The position numbers and the translations under genes are program-made. Shown one piece after another: positions 62,194 through 64,000 of a stretch of DNA of 64,000 bases. A model generated the notes under the pieces. It was not told the origin of the DNA. It did not search any database and saw nothing but the letters and a program-made list of their open reading frames with translations. Origin of the DNA: Streptomyces hygroscopicus subsp. hygroscopicus (GTDB lineage: Bacteria > Actinomycetota > Actinomycetes > Streptomycetales > Streptomycetaceae); assembly GCF_001553455.1 (NCBI RefSeq), contig NZ_BBOX01000107.1, positions 1 through 64,000 of the forward strand, in the 5' to 3' direction. Numbering within the stretch: the first letter of the stretch is position 1; each line of letters starts with the position of its first letter.

Positions 62194-63449
62194 CGGGGCT
62201 TGCCGATCCAGGTACACAGGTAGTCCATGTGCACCAGGCGCTTGTCCGTGGGCACGGTGGGCTGCTGCGGGAAGGTCTGCTTGGGCGCGATGTCGCGCGG
62301 GCAGTACGGGTCGCGCACGAACAGCGACCGCTGGCCCGTCTCATGCGCGTGGTGCAGGTAGGACCGGCCGGCGCAGCCGCCGCGGCACTGCTGGAGCATG
62401 CCGCACCCCTCGCAGCCCTCCAGCAGGTCGGGGTTGGCGTTACGCCGCCGGAAGGACCGGAACTGCGGTGACCTGATGATGTCGTACAGGTCATCCGTGC
62501 GCAGGTCGCCGACCTTGTAGTCGTGCAGGTACACGCACGGGGAGACCGGTATTCGGCCGTCCGGGGTGATGGAGTGGATGCGGAACGAGGTCCGGCCGCA
62601 CGGGCACCCCTTGGCCTTCTGGTAGTCGGTGACGGCGGCGATCGGCGGCTCTCCCAGGTCGACCGGGGAGCAGTGCTCCATCAGGAAGGCGAACCCCTCG
62701 TAGTACTGCTCGGCCGTCAGCAGCGAGTCCATGTGGGCCGGCTCAACGGGCTTGATGGGGTTGATCCGGATGTGCGCGTCGTACTCGATGGCGAGCTCCA
62801 CCAGCCGCTCCAGGTGACGGCGGGTGAAGTTCCAGTTCATGCCGCACATGATGATCGAGTGGTCGAGCCCGTACTCCTTGGCCAGCTCCAGGGTGCGGAT
62901 GGCCTGCTTGTAGATCTTCGCGCCGCGGTTGGCGTTGTGCTCGTCCTCGAAGGGCGAGTCCAGGCTGATGTCCAGGTCGTTCAGGCGCCGCCACTGCGCG
63001 TTGTGGTCGCGCTCCAGGTGCAGCCCGGTGATGCCCGAGGTGGTGAGGCCGACGATGATGCCCGCGTCGACCAGGCCGTCGATGATCTGCGGCAGCAGGG
63101 TGTTGCGGGGGTTCGGCCCGTTGGTGAACAGCGGCTCGTTGCCGCCGAGGTTGACCGTCTCCACGCCGTTCAGGGCCAGTTGCCCGACGATGCGGTCGAT
63201 CATCTCCAGGGAGAAGTCCATGCCCTTCTCCCGGGCGGACATGGAGTAGCAGTGGGTGCACCGGTACGGACAGTCGTTACCCAGCGTCCAGCCGATGTTC
63301 TTGATGTCGATCGCGCACTCGTCGGCGTCCTCGTGCTCGATGGGCCCGACCGGGCGGTCGAAGTGTTCCTTGGGGTTGATCACGGACAGGGGGAGGGACT
63401 TGCGAGTCCAGGGGAAGTCTTCCTGCTGGTTGCTGTGCTCTTCGGTCAT
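62190..63449 (-). CDS. Radical SAM protein with SPASM domain
   Basis: 419 residues. The cluster motif CPYRCTHC (C60, C64, C67) binds the [4Fe-4S] that cuts SAM. GGNEPLF is the GGE-type SAM motif. The C-terminal SPASM-like region has CPCGRTSF, VSPCVYL, and EGCEGCGMLQQCRGGC for extra clusters. SPASM enzymes modify peptides, but some act on small molecules. No precursor peptide is seen in the window. ATG at 63449 has aaggga about 8 nt upstream; 11 nt from the next gene. Confidence 0.88.
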   Translation of the reverse strand: MTEEHSNQQEDFPWTRKSLPLSVINPKEHFDRPVGPIEHEDADECAIDIKNIGWTLGNDCPYRCTHCYSMSAREKGMDFSLEMIDRIVGQLALNGVETVNLGGNEPLFTNGPNPRNTLLPQIIDGLVDAGIIVGLTTSGITGLHLERDHNAQWRRLNDLDISLDSPFEDEHNANRGAKIYKQAIRTLELAKEYGLDHSIIMCGMNWNFTRRHLERLVELAIEYDAHIRINPIKPVEPAHMDSLLTAEQYYEGFAFLMEHCSPVDLGEPPIAAVTDYQKAKGCPCGRTSFRIHSITPDGRIPVSPCVYLHDYKVGDLRTDDLYDIIRSPQFRSFRRRNANPDLLEGCEGCGMLQQCRGGCAGRSYLHHAHETGQRSLFVRDPYCPRDIAPKQTFPQQPTVPTDKRLVHMDYLCTWIGKPR

Positions 63450-63460
63450 GGCACATCCCT

Positions 63461-64000
63461 TCAGCAAACGAACGGGTTGGCATCCGCGTCGTACATCAGT
63501 CCGAGATCGTTGTAGGCGCTGATCACTTGGTCGTGGAGACGCTCGTACCAGTCGGCGGTACGTGCGAGTTCGGCACGCACCAGCTCCTGGACAGCGCCGT
63601 CCAGAGCCGCTGTGGAGCACTGGCCGGCGGCCAGGTCCAGCAGCGAGCGGAAGAAGTCGAGGTCGACCCGGCGCAGCTCCTGCGCGAGCCGGTGCATCAC
63701 GGCGAGTTCGTGGGCGTCCAGTGCCTTGGGGGCGGACAGTGGATCGATGGCCTTGTCGTAGATCAGCGAGTGCGCCCGGTGCCACTGCTTCAGCCCCTGG
63801 TACAGCGGCCGGACGCGTTCGTCCAGGAGCTCGTAGCGGGTGTTCCCCAGCATGTCCTGGGTGACCTGGAGGGTGCCGTTCTTGCCGAGCCGGCGGGTGA
63901 AGTTGGTCCCGGCCGCGGCGTACATCTCGGTGAAGATGCCCTTGGAGATGGTCCAGGAGTACTCCCGCATGCCGCGGTAGTTCTCCTCCAGTTCCTCCAG
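63461..64000 (-). CDS. Unknown helical protein (5' end outside window)
   Basis: The frame stays open to the right edge (LEELEENYRG before the first internal Met at 63970), so the start is missing; at least 180 residues are seen. The sequence is helix-rich with many acidic and basic residues (YDKAIDPLSAPKALDAHELAV, RVDLDFFRSLLDLAAGQC) and ends YDADANPFVC with a terminal Cys. No family is recognised. It lies first (in this window) in the operon, directly before the radical SAM gene, and may be its partner. Confidence 0.75.
   Translation of the reverse strand: MEELEENYRGMREYSWTISKGIFTEMYAAAGTNFTRRLGKNGTLQVTQDMLGNTRYELLDERVRPLYQGLKQWHRAHSLIYDKAIDPLSAPKALDAHELAVMHRLAQELRRVDLDFFRSLLDLAAGQCSTAALDGAVQELVRAELARTADWYERLHDQVISAYNDLGLMYDADANPFVC

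Overview
The window is from a high-GC actinomycete, almost certainly Streptomyces. The signs are very GC-rich coding with GTG and TTG starts, the XRE / DUF397 / HATPase triad, an Sdh1-type succinate dehydrogenase, a PAS-GAF-SpoIIE-HATPase phosphatase, short intergenic spaces, and strong GC hairpins between convergent genes. No rRNA, tRNA, CRISPR array or intact insertion sequence was seen.

Layout. (1) 1-1284: end of a membrane protein gene with a Gly/Tyr-rich tail. (2) 1.9-29.2 kb: three complete oligopeptide-type ABC operons (1879-8072 on +, 8993-14830 on -, 18564-24476 on -) and an orphan binding protein (27212-29239). Between them lie a GNAT gene, a VapBC-like pair, a small secreted protein, a duplicated DUF397 gene beside its XRE regulator, an HATPase, and typA. 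(3) 29.5-33.5 kb: a coiled-coil protein and the Sdh1-type operon. (4) 33.9-47.8 kb: SpoIIE-type phosphatase, Nudix, SPOR-like protein, amino-acid permease, GntR regulator, F420-type reductase, ArsR plus P-type ATPase, LCP transferase, TerD and TatA-like protein. The last three have a shared TTGCGCAA palindrome upstream. (5) 48-53.5 kb: cold-shock protein, DEAD-box helicase, a decayed CBS-domain gene, a small conserved protein, a GvpU-like protein, a MerR-like regulator and a pyrophosphatase-like protein, with several tandem repeat arrays and strong hairpins. (6) 53.8 kb to the right edge: a biosynthetic-looking cluster.

The last region is the most interesting. Ten minus-strand genes run right to left, most joined by 4-nt stop/start overlaps: an unknown helical protein, a radical SAM/SPASM protein, an APH-fold kinase, an HPr-kinase-like P-loop protein, an MTAP/PNP phosphorylase, a thymidylate-synthase-fold protein, a nucleoside-deoxyribosyltransferase-fold protein, and homologues of ThiD, ThiO and TenA. 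A CodA-like cytosine deaminase converges on them. The synthase-fold protein keeps the catalytic Cys but has Asp where dUMP-specific enzymes have Asn, as known cytosine hydroxymethylases do. With the MilB-like glycosidase this predicts CMP -> 5-hydroxymethyl-CMP -> 5-hydroxymethylcytosine, a 2-oxo analogue of the thiamine pyrimidine (HMP). ThiD-, ThiO- and TenA-like enzymes are suited to activate or handle it. I propose a thiamine-pyrimidine antimetabolite pathway (related to bacimethrin and mildiomycin chemistry) with an unassigned radical SAM/kinase module; the cluster runs off the right edge.
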